The notes: generated by a model from the sequence alone, not told the origin. 64,000 nucleotides of DNA from Malania oleifera (GCF_029873635.1 NC_080418.1:10988062-11052061); one strand, 5' to 3'. Shown: positions 1 through 13,230, counted from the stretch's first letter. Numbers and translations are program-made.

Positions 1-1474
1 ATTCTACTTTAGCATTAGAAAATGCTATCACCTTCTGCTTCTTGCTTCTCCATGTAACAAGATTCCCACTAACAAGCATAAAATAACTTGAAGTAGATCT
101 TCTGTCTGAAATATTTCCAGCCCAATCAGCATCTGTATAGCCATTATTATTAAATGACTATTCTTTGAAAACGTAAGTCCCTTCCCAGGCGAGGACTTCA
201 AGTATCTCAGTATTCAAGTTACAACATCCAAATAATCTTTGCTAGGATTATGCATGATTGGCTAACTACACCTACAGCATATGCAATGTCTAGATGAGTA
301 TGTGAGAGAAATATAAGTTTGCAAACTAACCTTTGGTACCTCCCTTTATCTGTTGGTACTTGATTTAAGTATTCTCCAAGTCTAGTTTTGAACAATTGGA
401 GTATCCACTGGTTTGCACTCCAACATTCCTACCTCAATTAATACATCCGACACATACTTCCTTTGGGAAAGAAATATTTCTTGTCTAGACCTAGCAACTT
501 CAATTCCCAGAAAGTACTTGAGTCCTCGTAAGTTCTTCATCTCAAATTCGGTGACTAACTCCTTCTATAATTTGGATATTTCTTCTTCATCATCTCTTGT
601 GATAATCGTGTCATCCACATATACTATCAACACGGTTACCTTACCCAATATGTTCTTTAGAAACAATGTATGGCCTGAGTCGCTTTGCTTGAATTCATAT
701 TTCCTCATTGCTAGACTAAACCGCCCAAACCACGCTCGAGGAGATTGCTTCAATCCATATAGTGCTCGTTGCAATTTGCACACAACCTTGGTTTTAGTGG
801 ATGCCATGTAGCCCGGAGGAAGGTCCATGTACACTTATACTTTAAGATCGCCGTGTAGAAAGACATTTTTTACATCCAATTGATGTAAAGGCCAGTCAAG
901 GTTAGCTGCAAGAGATACAAATACCCTTATAGTGCTCAGTTTGCAACTCGTGAAAAAGTCTCTTGATAGTTTACCTCATATGCTTGTGTGTAGCCTTTTA
1001 CTACCAGTCTTGCTTTGTACCTTTCGATCGATCCATTTGCCTTGTGTTTGATAGAAAATACCCATTTGCATCCTACTGCTTTCTTCCCTTCAGGTAACCG
1101 AACTATGGTCCATGTGCCATTCTTTTGTGGTGCCTTCATTTCTTCCTTTATTGCTTGAGTCCATTTAATTGGATACTGTGATCTTCGCTCTTCAATATCA
1201 AGAGAGTATCCATTTAGTGGCTTGCCATGATTTTCCATGAAAGGTAATGTATATCCAGCAAGAGTATTCAAGTCACTTGTATTTGAAGGTGTGTCTAGGG
1301 TGCTTATCTCAGGGATATTCTCAGGAGATGGGTCTGTAGGTTTTTAGGAATGGGGGAAGCTCAATTCATTTTTTGAAGGCATATTATTTCTTGAAGATGT
1401 ATTCTACTTTGTTGGCCTATCCGGCCCTGTAGCCTCAACCAGCTCAGGGCTCAATCGACCCTGGACTTGGTGCT
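1..1474 (-). pseudogene. Ty1/Copia pol fragment (reverse transcriptase and RNase H), truncated
   Basis: Read on the minus strand, this encodes the C-terminal half of a Copia polyprotein. The reverse transcriptase lies at about 565-1271, with the stretch CKWVFSIKHKANGSIERYKA, the PPGY and LYGLKQSPRAWF motifs and an intact catalytic YVDD. RNase H runs off the window edge at about 1-240 with YTDADWAGNISDRRSTS. The reverse transcriptase pieces at 1271-936 and 834-565 are in different frames, so there is at least one frameshift. The element's 3' LTR must lie left of the window. On the right the Copia-type reading stops near 1474, where a Gypsy integrase begins in the same orientation, so this is a truncated or inserted copy. 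It is not a functional gene. The lineage within Copia is not assigned. Confidence 0.85.
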
Positions 1475-4272
1475 TCCCCACACCAAACTTTAGCTCTCGA
1501 CAGCAAGTGTCGACATAACTTTTCTGTCGACTCTGAGCTTCTTTGATTCTTTCTCGGATAAATCTAATTTTCTTAGAAGTCAACTACACAATCTTTGGCC
1601 CCAAAATCTGCCTTTCACCCACTTCATCCCATTACAAAGGGTATTGGCACCTCCGACCAAATAACGCTTCATACGGTGCCATTCCAAAACTGGCCTAGTA
1701 GCTATTATTATAAGCAAATTCGACAAGTGGCAAATATTGGATCCAGCTACCACAAAAGTCTAACACACAGGCCCGCAACATATCTTTCAGTATTTGTATG
1801 GTCCTCTCTGTCTGTCCATCGATCTAAGGATGAAATGTTGTACTGAATGTTAGTTGAGAACCCAAAGCTCCTTGTAAACTCTTCCAAAATTGAGATGTGA
1901 ATCGTGAGTCTCAAACAGAAACGATGGACACTGGCATACCATGCAATCTAACTATCTCCTAGATGTACAACTTTGTCAATCTACTCATGGAGTAGTTAAC
2001 TTTAATTGGATGAAAATGGGCAGTCTTCGTCAATCGGTCGACGACTACCTAGATGGCGTCTAGTCCATGAAGTACCGATGGTAATCTTGTGACGAAGTCC
2101 ATAGAAATGTGCTCCCACTTCCATTCAGGGATGAGAAGTCGTTGCAACGGTCCCACTGGTCTCTGATGCTCAACTTTCACCTATTGGTATGTCAAACACT
2201 GCTTCACATATCCTGCAATTTCTTTCTTCATATTACTCCACCAGAAAGATTCCCATAGGTCTCTATACCTTTTGGTGCTTCCTAGATGCACTGCATATAA
2301 GGAACGATGTGCTTCTTCCAAAATAATCCTTTTAATCTCAGCATCTACCAGTACACGTAACCGGGTAGGAAACCTCAACACTCTCTCATCTGAGATATTA
2401 AAATCAGCTCTCTCACCCCTCTGCACTTTATCCATAATTTTTACCAACTCCTCATCCTTTATCTAAGCGGTCTTGATCCTTTCCTACAAAGTGGGTTGGA
2501 TTACCAGATTGGCGATGAGTGCCTAGTGATTTCTCTCTACTAATTCCACACCCAATCTTTCTAAATCCATCTTGATCTAGGGCTGAGCTACCACTGTTGA
2601 TATTGTTGCAACCATTGATTTCCGACTCAAGGCATCGACTACCACATTAGATTTTCCTAGGTGGTAACTGATGGTGCAGTCATAATCCTTAATCAGCTCA
2701 AGTCATCTTCTTTGTCTCATATTTAACTCCTTTAGCATGAAAAAGTATTTGAGGCTCTTGTAGTCTATGAAGATTTCACACCTACCCCTATATAAGTTGT
2801 GCTTCCAAATTTTCAACGTATAAACCATTGCTACCAATTCCAAATCACGTGTCAGATAATTTGTATCGTACTCCTTGAGTTTCTGAGAAGCATAAGCCAC
2901 AACTGTCCCCTATTGCATTACTACACATCCGAGCCCTTTCAGAGATGCATCACTGTGGATTACAAAACCCCCTTCTATAAAGGAATTGTCAGTACCAGTG
3001 CAGTGATAAGTCACAGATTTAAATCTTGAAAGCCCTGTTCACACCCATCCATCCATTCATATCTTACATTCTTTTTGGTCAATCTTGTCAAAGGGTCTGA
3101 CAATTTAGAAAATCCCTCTATGAACCGACAATAGTATCCTACCAATCCTAAGAAACTCCTGATCTCGTGGAAATTTTTTGGTCTTACCTAGTCCACTACT
3201 ACCTTTATCTTGCTCGGATCTACAGAAATACCACCCTTGGATACCACATGCCTGAGGAATGTGCCTTGTTCTAACCATAACTCACACTTCTTAAATTTGG
3301 AATACAATTTCCTTTCTCTCAGCACATGAAGAACTACCCTCAAATGGTCCTCATGCTCCTCGAGGCTCCTTGAATATACCGAAATGTTGTCAATAAAAAC
3401 CATAATAAACTGATTCAGATACTTATGGAAGACCCTATTCATTAGATCCATGAATGTAGCAGGAGCATTCGACAGTCCGAAGAGCATAACCAGGAACTCA
3501 TAATGGTCATACTAAGTTTATAATGCTATCTTCGGAACATCCTCTGCTTTGACCTTCACTTGATGGTACCCGGATCGAAGATCAATCTTAGAGAAAACCC
3601 GTTTTCCCTAGAGCTGGTCAAACAAATCATCAATGCGGGGAAGAGGATACTTATTCTTGATTGTCACTTTATTTATCTCCCTGTAGTCGATACACATCCT
3701 CATCGACCCATATTTATTTTTCACAAAAAGCACCGGTGCCCCCCAGGGTGACACACTAGGCCTGATAAATCACTTGTCCATCAATTCTTGCAATTATTCT
3801 TTTAATTCTTTCAATTCCATCAGAGCCATTCTGTACGGAGCTTTGGAGATTGGTGTTGTCCCTGGAGGTAGATCAATCGCAAATTTGACTTCACGATCAG
3901 GGGGCAACCCCAGTAAATCCTCTAGAAACACATAAGGAAAATCCCTCACTACTGGGATATCTTCCAACTTTAATTCTCCCTCTGGCACTTCCTACACATA
4001 GGACAGATACCCCTGACATCCCTTTAGAAGCAAACTCTTCGTCTGAATAGCTGATAACATCTGCAGTGAGGAGCACACGCACAACCCCACGTGTCGGTAC
4101 TCCTACTCCCCTGGAGGTATGAAGGCTACCTCTTTCTTATAGCAGTCAATACTGGCATACTTGGCAGCCAACCAGTCCATCCCCAAGATCACCTCAAACC
4201 CATGCATATCAAGGACCACCAAATTAGCAGGCAGTGACCTCCCCAGAATACTGATTGGACAATCCCATTTAG
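1475..4272 (-). pseudogene. Ty3/Gypsy pol remnant (protease, RT, RNase H, integrase), chromovirus-like
   Basis: The minus strand carries Gypsy pol domains in the order protease, reverse transcriptase, RNase H, integrase. The aspartic protease end (PANLVVLDMHGFEVILGMDW) is at about 4240-4150, the RT N-terminus at 3988-3794, and the RT palm at 3487-3188 with [16 protein letters not shown]. RNase H is at 2900-2703 (YASQKLKEYDTNYLTRDLELVAMV). The integrase zinc-binding region is at 2447-2181 and the integrase C-terminal half at about 1846-1500 ([28 protein letters not shown]). The catalytic FIDD of the RT reads FIDN, and stops and frame changes separate the pieces, so it is dead. Motif style resembles Tekay/Del chromoviruses (inference). 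No LTR or gag of this element is visible. It abuts Copia on the left and a Tat-type LTR on the right. Confidence 0.85.
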
Positions 4273-4547
4273 GGATAATTCATAACTATTAGGTACTGTT
4301 CATAGAACGAGTGTGTAAGGGGTGCTAGTACCTTTCCCTCGTATAGTGGAACTCCTGATCCCGATTATGGTAAAGAAGAATGAGAATATTGATTCCTTGG
4401 CATAGGAATAGTCTAGAGACTAATCAAAAGTAGTAAATAAGTTTTCTAACTGACCAAGGTAGATAATAGGTTAGTGGCAACTCCATTCAAATTTCAATAT
4501 CTATTATCTCTCACCATTCTGGACCTTTTCTCCGGGACATTGCAATG
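4273..4547 (+). mobile_element. 5' LTR fragment (3' end only) of a Tat/Ogre-like Gypsy element
   Basis: This stretch is similar along its length to 20337-20615: shared GGATAATTCATAACT, AGGGGTGCTA, TAGAGACTAATCAA and the TTCAAATTTCAATATCTAT block. It is followed at once by a primer-binding-site-like sequence. That makes it the right end of the 5' LTR whose 3' partner ends at 20615. The left part is missing, replaced by Gypsy pol. Confidence 0.75.
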
Positions 4548-4550
4548 GTT

Positions 4551-4568
4551 TGGCGACTCCACTGGGGA
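4551..4568 (+). other. Primer binding site of the Tat/Ogre-like element
   Basis: TGGCGACTCCACTGGGGA starts 4 bases after the LTR end. It begins with TGG, as expected for pairing with a tRNA 3' CCA end, and matches the style seen in Tat/Ogre Gypsy elements. The cognate tRNA was not checked. Confidence 0.7.
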
Positions 4569-5907
4569 TAGAGAGTTGAGCCATCAATTAGTATTGAATT
4601 ATCTAGAATATGAATTTAAAGGTCTTTTGTTTATTCCACAATGTTTTGTTTGTAAATGTGAATTGTTGTGTAATTTTTTTGTAAATATTTTTCTTATATA
4701 TAATTCTTGTATGGTTAATTTTTGTATGTATGGAATGGATGGATAAATATGTGCAGTGTCTGAAGATATGTGGGGGTAAAAGGGATAGATTTTTTAAAAT
4801 TTATGTGAGCACACACATTTTCACGAGCCTTCTATCTAGGCTTTACCTTTTAGGAATAGATAGGAGTGTAATACCGTTAGCTCTCATAAGACAAGGTCTT
4901 TGGGGGCGCGCAAACCACTTTGCTTAGTGTGAACTTTGTCCAAGTCCATTCGGTAAGGATAAATGACATGCTAGGAACCTATTGTTGATAAGGAATAGAG
5001 TTTGAACCACACATATTTTAACTCTAGCATCCTCCATTAGGATAGAGCCATGGTGAAAACCTGTAGGAGATAAATCCACTTGGGGTTAGGATAGGAGCTT
5101 CATCCTTCTTCATATAACTTAGTCTAATCTTTTGTTGTGTATGTTTGAATTCCTTTGTGTGGTTTCATATACTTTGCATCCATTTTAGGAATTTATACTA
5201 CTTTGCCAAGATTTTGGAAAAACCCCGAGTCACCCTATCCACAACTCAGTAGTGGTATATAATGAAGAAGAAATAGAGTTTCAGCAGTGTTTTAAAGTCC
5301 AACAGAATCATCAGAAAGTAGTTGAATTAAGGGAATTTAGGTATTAAGGAAGGAATTGAGGGGCAATCTAGTCTAGTTGGGGCGTTAAGCAAATTTATTC
5401 TCCCAAATCTCCAATGATTGTGTCCTTAAGAAGTTCGCACTTTTTTTGATGGAGTGTTTGTTGTCAAGTCTTGTCTCAACAAGAATGGCATGGCTATAAG
5501 GAAAGGTAGTGTTACTAAAAATATGTCAGGGGTTAAATGCTCAGTAGGTGGAGCAATTCTTAGAAGTTAACATAGGAAAATAAATGTGTCCACAAGTTGA
5601 GGAGGACAACTCGATCCTTAAATTGTGAGGATTGTATATCAAGAACTAGGTTGATTTGGGAGTTTTCATTAGATGACGAGGTTTTTTCAAGGATTCTGGA
5701 AAAGTAGTTGTTTATGTTGCATTGCATTCTTGCATTTCATACATAGTCTGGCATGCATAGTCATTTTCAATGGGTCACTGCTCATATTCTAGTTGTCTGT
5801 AAAACTAGTGTGTCAGGATGGTTGAACTAAGATCTAGGGTTCCAACATTGAGCAAAACAAAACAATATCTCTATGTCCTTATAATTCCAGGAAAAAAGGT
5901 TAGAATC
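4569..5907 (+). other. Untranslated leader of the Tat/Ogre-like element
   Basis: About 1.3 kb between the primer binding site and the first gag-like codons. It has no coding potential that I recognise; the short ORFs here show no domain. A long leader is usual for this lineage. Confidence 0.5.
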
Positions 5908-7450
5908 ATGGGGAAGCATTTAGAAAGCCACATGAGAGCTCTTGAGCAAAGTCATGATAAGATCCATTAAGATGTTCAGGAGATTAAGGATCAGATGAGT
6001 AAGTTCATGGAGATACTCACCATTATGAGCAAAAGGAAAATTGTGCAATCTTCAGAACCTGCAGTTGAAAGTGGGCCTCTATTTCACTAGGATTTACACC
6101 TGTTAGTGAATATCCTCAATCATAATCGATGAATTTTTCAACTCGCTCGAGACAAAGCTTGCACCCATTTATCCCAATGGCATGGGTCTCGGGATTTCAA
6201 CCGAGGAGAAATGCCCAAGCACCACCAATCATTAATCCTAATATCCAAGGAAGGGAAATAGCTGAGGAAACAACTAAGGAGCAGACCCTTAGTTCAGAAA
6301 TGAATTATAAATATGAAGAATTGGAAGAATGTTTGCAAGCTATGGAGGGGGCAAACATGTTTGATTCGGTGGATGCCTTTAATCTTTGTTTAGTGCTCAT
6401 TGTGATTTTACCCCCAAAGTTTAAAATCTCGAATTTTGAGAATTTTAGTGGTCCCAAATGTCCATTAGCTCATTTAAGGATCTATTTCACGAAGATGGCT
6501 GCACATTCTAACAATGATAAGCTACTCATCCACTTTTTCCATGATGGTTTGACTGGGACATCTATAAGATATTATATTCAGCTAGACCAAGCAAATATTC
6601 ACGCATGGAAGGATTTAGCTCATGTGGTTATTACCCAGTATAGGCATGATATAGATCCAGATAGGTTAACTTTAGAGAATATGGAAAAGAAGATGAGTGA
6701 ATCATTTAAAGAATATGCTTATCGATGAAGAGAAATGACAGCACATATTTATCCTCTGGTTGAAGATAGGGAAGTTGTTTATTTATTCGTCAACATTCTC
6801 AAAGATCCATATTTTGGCCATCTTATCAGAAGCACTCCCCAGAATTTTGCAGATTTGGTAACCACGAGGGAGCGGATTGAAGGAGCTGTTAAGATGGGAA
6901 AAGTGAAGTATATGGAGACATAGGTTGAGAAAAAGAAAGAAGGAGAGGCCCAGATGATACAAAGTTGCCCATATCAGGAAGGAAAATGGGAAAATTAGGA
7001 TGGTATGTTTAAGCCAGCAGTTAGTAACATAGGACAATGGGGTGCATGACTGCATTTGATTTCATCTAGTCCTCCACTAACTTTGTGACAACAAAATTAA
7101 TAGATTCCATAAAGAAGAATGAGAAGAGTTTAAATTTAGCCAATTTCGATGACCTATGCAGAATTGTTTCCACAATTGGTTGAAAGATAATTAGTTGCGC
7201 CTATACCGGGAGTGCTAGTACGTCCTCCATTCCTGAGATGGTATGAACCATATTCCTGATGTGAATATCATGCTAATGCCATTGGACACTCAATAGACAA
7301 ATGTTGGTCTTTTAAGCATAGGGTTCAAGCTTTAAAAGATGTGGGTTGACTGGTGTTTGACACGGAGGAGCCTAATATACATGGGAACCCGTTGCCTAAT
7401 CATAGTGGGAATGTAGTAGATGTCCTTGGGTTGGAGGATTGACTGGTATT
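5908..7450 (+). pseudogene. Tat/Ogre-type gag (and start of protease region), decayed
   Basis: The coding start is probably the ATG at 5908, which opens a charged, coiled-coil-like N-terminus (MGKHLESHMRALEQSHDKIH, then a stop). A frameshift leads into the main gag at 6129-6923. That part has the lineage-typical blocks PPKFKISNFENFSGPKCP, FHDGLTGTSIRYYIQLDQ, SFKEYAYR and TPQNFADLVTTRERIEGAV. Stops at about 6726 (TGA where family members have Trp) and 6921 (TAG where Gln is expected) break it. Downstream, about 7230-7440, a zinc-knuckle-like CEYHANAIGHSIDKCWSFKH segment and NPLPNHSGN mark the spacer before the protease. No protease, RT or integrase follows, so the element is non-autonomous or internally deleted. 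Confidence 0.8.
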
Positions 7451-8107
7451 CAACTTCAAATGCGAGTTAACATGATACAAAAGTGATGGTGATAAATTGG
7501 TCATGTGCTTGAGTACCTACGGGTGATGAAATCAATAATAGGAGGAATACATCCATACATTCTTTGTGTTTAAATTATTTTGAATTTGAATGAAAAAAAT
7601 GAATGCATTTCAATCTCATCTCATCACACCCTTATTTGGTTTTCACCTTTTGCTAAATTTTGTTTGTTTTTGCTTATGGTTTGTGGAGTCATATAAGGAA
7701 TGACTTTGTGAGCACAAAGGACCTGGAACATATAATTGGTTTTGAGAATCCATTCAATGGGGCAATGAAAAATGAAAAAAAATAAAAAACAAAAAAATAA
7801 AAATAAAATTGATGAAAAGAAAAAAAAAATTAAAAAAACCTCAGGACTGATGCTGAGTAGGGACCCCCACTTGAACAATGTGTCTTTGTTAGTTTTAAGG
7901 AGATAAATTAGTCTAAAGAAGATGTTGTCAATCCATAAAGAGCCTCGTGGGTAATAGATTTCAAATTATGAAGAGTTTTATCATGAGCAGTAGAGGAAGA
8001 CGACCTATAAAACTATATCATACTTTCGCTTGATGACATATGTGCCATGATGAAATTAATGAACAAAATTTCTCAATTCTTTATCTTGATGAAAAAATAT
8101 GTTCTAA
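7451..8107 (+). other. Non-coding internal region of the Tat-like element
   Basis: AT-rich DNA with A-runs at about 7760-7835 and a short TCAGGACTGATGCTGAGTAGGGACC block. No pol coding is detectable where pol would be expected. Confidence 0.45.
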
Positions 8108-8760
8108 CTATTTCAGAGGTTAAGTATCCGAATAGTCATCTTCAAAGAAAAATGCTCTAGCTATCTTGGAGGTTAAATATTCGAACAGTCATCTTCAAAG
8201 AAAAATGCTCTGGCTATCTTGGAGGTTAAGTATCCGAATAGTCATCTTCAAAGAAAAATGCTCTAGATATTTAGGAGGTTAAGTATCTGAATAGTCATCT
8301 TCAAAGAAAAATGCTCTGGCTATCTCAGAGGATTGAGCGATTAGAGTTCCCAAAGTGGAGTAGTCATCTTCAAGTTGTTTTGACTAGTTCATATGTTTGT
8401 GGCAATTACAGTTCCCAAAGTCTGAATGGTCTCATCCAAAATACTCTTGCTATCTCAGAGGTTTGCGGTGATTAGAGTTCCTAAATCCGAGTAGTCATCT
8501 TCAAGTTGTACTAACTACTAACACTAACATTAAAAGTGCTCTGGCTATCGTGCAGATTATCGGTAATTAGAGTTCCCAAATCCGAGTAACTCATCTTCAA
8601 AAAGGTGTACTAACCATTAACACTTCAAAGTTGTTTTGGCCATATTAGAGGGTTTTTGGCGTTTCTAGTTCCCGAATATGAGAAAGTACCATCCAAGTTG
8701 TTCTGATTGTTTTAGAGGCATGCGGCATTAGTTCATGAATCTGATTAGTCATTTTCATCC
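8108..8760 (+). repeat. 53-bp tandem repeat grading into a diverged array
   Basis: Four copies start at 8108, 8161, 8214 and 8267, spaced exactly 53 bp. Each contains GGAGGTTAAGTATC and AGTCATCTTCAAAGAAAAAT. From 8320 to about 8760 the same words (CTATCTCAGAGG, TAGTCATCTTCAA, TTAGAGTTCCCAAA) recur with longer, irregular spacing. It lies between the dead gag and the 3' LTR. Confidence 0.85.
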
Positions 8761-9304
8761 AAAATTCTAAGCTACTCTCGTGGTTCATGGCATGATTTCT
8801 AGACTCGTGGTAATACTCTTTACCATCAACTAGGATACTTCACACCTTACCCTGCAAGTATGTGAGTTGGTATGAAATTCCATACATCTTTGTAAACCGC
8901 ATATTTTTTTTAGTGGTTTTTTAATATAAGACTTACTCCAAAACCTATGTCTTTTATCTTTATAGATTTGTTACTAGAAGACGACAAGAGACATATCTTT
9001 TGTCATCTTCAGTAGCCAACCTATAAAGAGAGGTAGCTGTAGACACCCCAAATTATCATAGAGTCTTATATTATAAAAACTAAAAAAATTCATTATCTCT
9101 TGATACATAAAATAAAAAAATACAAATACAATAAAAATACAAAAAAATGCAGAAAGGGAAAAATTGAGAAGGGCTAGCAAAGTCTTTAATTTACAACCTG
9201 CAAAAGAAAAAAAAAGGTCAAAAGCATGTGCTAAAATTCACAAGTAAATGAAATTTTAAATTTAATTGTTGATCAATGAAATTTATAAAACTGAAGATAA
9301 ATTG

Positions 9305-11127
9305 TGTTGACCTTATAGGTCGCACCCAATTTTGATAATGAAAAATACTCAGGTATTTGATGATTGTCAAGTGTTTGTGCATGCTCAAATGAATATCCCA
9401 AGGAAGGACATTTGAAGCAACTAGAAGACACTGAAGACTTGTTATTTGTAACTGTAAATTCAATGTCTGTAATATGGGTCTGTAATAAGTAACCTAGGAT
9501 GTGGTTTGTATTTATCTTACCTGCACATCATGCATATAGGATACATCGGGCGAACGAACCCCTGGAGTTCAAAACTCCTTAGACACCCGAATTGTTGACA
9601 AGTCAACAGTTGACTTGGGCTCTTGGGTGACCGAACCTTTTTGTGCATACCTTCCACAGGTACCTGAAACCCTTGAAAGGGACAATTTACCAACTCAAGT
9701 GACCGACTGTTTTTGTTCAAAAAGGACCGCGGGCAATCGAACACATGGATTCAGGCCACCGAATATAGGACTGGGCACCTGAAGCCACGAAGCAATGCTA
9801 CTGACTTTGATTCAGGCCTCTGAACATAAAACCAGGCTATCGAACTAAAATAAATGAACTTTATTGCTGAGTCTTGTCGTGTGACCGAACCTAGGTTCAG
9901 CTACCCGAACCCCAGGCGATTAAAATTAATTTAACCGCGATAAAACAGGGTTAATTTGGGCTGATTCTATTTTAACCATTTGGGACTTTTCTAATTATTC
10001 CCAACATGTCCCAACCGTTTATAATTTTACCACTGGCTATAAATATGAGTTCATTTTCAAGATTAAACAACGATTAGCAAATAGATTAGCCAAAATATCA
10101 TCTCTTTTGAAAAAACACCTTTTGGCTAAATACTCTCAAATTTCCATTTCTTTGATATATTCTAAGATTGTGAGAGCTCTTCTTGTGTGATTGTGATTAC
10201 TAAATCTTGCTAAATACTTCCACTTGTTTGTGTGATTGATATATTGCTTTTGGGGAGTTTAGTTTAGGTTTATCCCACTGGTTTTCATATTATAAATCCA
10301 TTGTGGGAATAAACCAAGGAAATTTAGGATATTTGCATCTTGTTGCAAGTGTCCAATAGCTTGGTTTTTTTTGTGCAAAGATTTTTCAAGCAAGCAAATA
10401 TTTTTCAAATTAGTATTGTGCATATTACATTGAAGAAAACTCTTTTGAACTAGTTTGATTATCTGATTCGTTTCCTTGGAATATCGAATTGCAATTGAAG
10501 TACTTTGTTTAGATTCTAAGATATTGCTTGTGTTGAACCACTCTTGAGCATCATACTGATTATATTGTATTGGGTGTTGATTGCATAAAAACTTGCATCA
10601 TTGAGCTTACACTATATCCATGTTATTGATGTGTATGTGAATGTGGGTATTTGGGTACATATCTGCTTTACGTGAAAGCATTATCTTTGCGCCATCTGTT
10701 TGAGAGAATACTATTGTATTTCCAGGCGTGGCTTGAGGGGGCGGTAATCCAGCTCGATAAGGATTGGTTGTAAAGGTTAAAATCAACCCTGTGCTAATTG
10801 ACCTGGTTTGTATAGGTGCCGCTCCACCCGTTTAAGTGAGTAATTATAGTGGTAATCCTTATAATTGTTAGTCAAGGAAGGGACGTAGGCAATTGGCAGA
10901 ACCTCGATAACATTTATGCGTGTCACTCTTACTTTACTACCTTCTGGTGCTTGTGTTGTCAATTAGACTGCTTTATTTAATTATTGGTACATATTACAAT
11001 TGATTTACATTACCTACACTAGATTAACCATAGGGTTGTGAATATACTGCTGTTAGGAGATTTACCAAGGCCATAAATTTTAAAAGTACCAATTCACCCC
11101 CCTCTTGGGATCACGGTAAAGCCATCA
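9305..11127 (+). mobile_element. Solo LTR of a Sirevirus-like Copia family
   Basis: The LTR starts TGTTGACCTTATAGGTC and ends CACCCCCCTCTTGGGATCAC followed by GGTAAAGCCATCA. It is flanked by the direct 5-bp target-site duplication AATTG (9300-9304 and 11128-11132). No internal region is present, so it is a solo LTR left by LTR-LTR recombination. Related LTRs occur on the minus strand at 30247-32502 and 48598-52897. A TATA box lies at 10038-10045, downstream of a cluster of short inverted motifs (about 9547-9920). Confidence 0.92.
10038..10045 (+). promoter_or_regulatory. TATA box of the solo LTR
   Basis: TATAAATA in GGCTATAAATATGAG, about 120 bp downstream of the last repeated TTCGGTCGCC-type motif. 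Predicted U3 promoter. Confidence 0.6.
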
Positions 11128-11187
11128 AATTGAGCAATCAAAACAAATCAATCAATTAAAATTGAATTTAGACATCCCTTAGTGGCC

Positions 11188-11195
11188 TATAAATA
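11188..11195 (+). promoter_or_regulatory. TATA box of the Tat-like 3' LTR
   Basis: TATAAATA in GGCCTATAAATAGAGAGG. Position and context fit an LTR promoter. Confidence 0.55.
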
Positions 11196-12935
11196 GAGAG
11201 GCATTCGGAGAGTAAGGGATGGACAAAATTCATATAGTGACAACATTCAGGGTAAAGAAGCAGATAGTGTGTGAGAAATTCGGTGGAAAAGTTATAGTGA
11301 GGAACTCAAAAAGTAAAAATTGCGCACAATATTCACAGAAGCGAGAGAGCATTTCAGTCACACATAGGATCCACATAAGTAAGGGAGCCAACATTCACAT
11401 TGTAGAGTTTGCATACAGACAGTGAGGTATATAAAGGGAATTCGCACATAGCGAGGTGGTTGTTCAAGCAATCAGAATTCAGAGTTTTTCAGATTGTGGG
11501 ATTACCAAATTGCTACAAATGGGGACTCAAATATTGGTGGAGTTGAAGATTTGAGGTGCATATCAACTTTAGTTTCATATTCTGTACTTTATATTATGAA
11601 AAAATGTACTTGACTCACTCTAAAAATAAGCAACGCAAAGGGTATCCCAAATATAGGAGTTATGCGGTGTAATAATTAGCCCAAAATATTGGATTGTCTC
11701 CTCAAGGAATGCAGACTGGTTTCAAACTTACGTAAAACAAAAAGAATAAAATGAGAAAAAATTTTACTGAACATAGTTTAGATTCAATTTCTTAGGGATT
11801 TTGGAAGATTTGTGATGAAATTAGAGTAAGCGAAATCTAAACTATGAACCTAACACACATAAACCAACGAGACAACTCACTAATTAAACACTCAAATAAT
11901 AAGTCAAAAGCAAGAACCTCGTTAATCAGTTTCGAACAAAGATGAACTAAACTTAAACTTCAACAATGGCTTAGAATAATTTCAACAAAATTAATTAAAC
12001 TTCAACTACGACTTAAGAATAATAAACCGACTCTACGCAATAATAACTTGAATAAAATAGATAGATCCTTCAATATCTAAACATAAATTGAACTTAACAA
12101 TGACTCAACTAGATGAAAGTAAACTAAACTAAATAATAAATAAGCTCAACAAAATCTTAAATAGACATAACTAAACTTAAACTACTAAAGAATTCCCACA
12201 AGATACAATGACATTAAAGTGAAATAATAAACAATAAAGTCCCAACGATATATTTAAAAATGACATTAAAGTGAAATAAAGCAATTAAATGACAATAAAG
12301 GGAACTTTAAATAAAAATAACTTGAACTTAACAATAAAAATAACCCACACAAATAAAATAACTCAACTCAAAGGTAACTCAAACAAAAATAACTCCTACT
12401 AATAGTTTTAATGAAAAAAACTCAACAATGTTTAACTAAAAATAAATCCCGAAAGAACGCTAAAAGAAAGAACTTATCTTCAATGTTGAATTAAATAAAA
12501 ATAAACTTCAAACTAAGTATTTAATTAATAAAACTAAATAGCAAAGTTACAAAAGAGAGAGAGAGAGAGTAATGGTCGTGAGGTTTGGATCAATGAGAGC
12601 CCGGCCTGCTGCGTCGCTCTGCCCAAGGAGAACACCTTGCTGCCTTTCACGCTTACCTCCCTCCAAATGCACAAAACCCCAAAACAAAGCAGATCTCCCC
12701 TACGCTCACTTTTTACTTTTTCATTCTTTATTTCCCTCCCCCCAATTCGGCCTCCAGCGCAAACATAGACCAGTGCATGCATTCACGTGGTCTTGTCATG
12801 GGCCTATGCAAGCACATTCTCCAACCACTCAACTGCCCTTCTTATTCCCCCAGCGCATGGCAACTTCCTCTCTTCGCACACAAGGCCAATCTCACGAGAC
12901 CTATTAAACGTGCATGGCCTGACTTGCACCTAGCT

Positions 12936-13230
12936 ACGGCTAGTCCCGTGCCCATGTTGCAACTCAGTCACATTCTATATCAATTGGTACACCTCATGTG
13001 ATGCTAATTTATGAAATTTATAAAATAACCTCATCCACAATTGAGGTATTTTTTTACTATTTTGTAATTATTCAATTTGTTTTAACTAGTTAGAATACTT
13101 TTTGGTTGTTACAATTTGTTTTTACTTTTCCCTGTATAAATAATCAAGATCGTGTGCAGTTTATACATATAGAAAATTAATACATTTTCATAGCTTTTCT
13201 GCAGCAGTTTTTCCTTTCTCTATTCTTGCA
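12936..13230 (+). mobile_element. 5' LTR of the nested Copia element
   Basis: About 295 bp, matched by 17777-18080: shared GCAACTCAG, GGTACACCTCATGTGATGCT, TTTTGTAATTA and CCTGTATAAATAATCAAGAT. It ends CTATTCTTGCA immediately before the primer binding site. The start is approximate because the two copies diverge there and no clear target-site duplication is visible. A TATA box lies at 13135-13142. Confidence 0.8.
13135..13142 (+). promoter_or_regulatory. TATA box of the Copia 5' LTR
   Basis: TATAAATA in CCTGTATAAATAATC, conserved at the same place in the 3' LTR (about 17985-17992). Confidence 0.6.

Noticed and set aside
8108..8760. Regular 53-bp repeats considered as a CRISPR-like array
   Set aside because: Units are contiguous with no unique spacers, in a plant retroelement; a tandem repeat.
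12534..13001. ORFs of 74-111 codons at 12534-13001
   Set aside because: They lie in the Athila-like LTR, overlap on opposite strands and show no recognisable domain.
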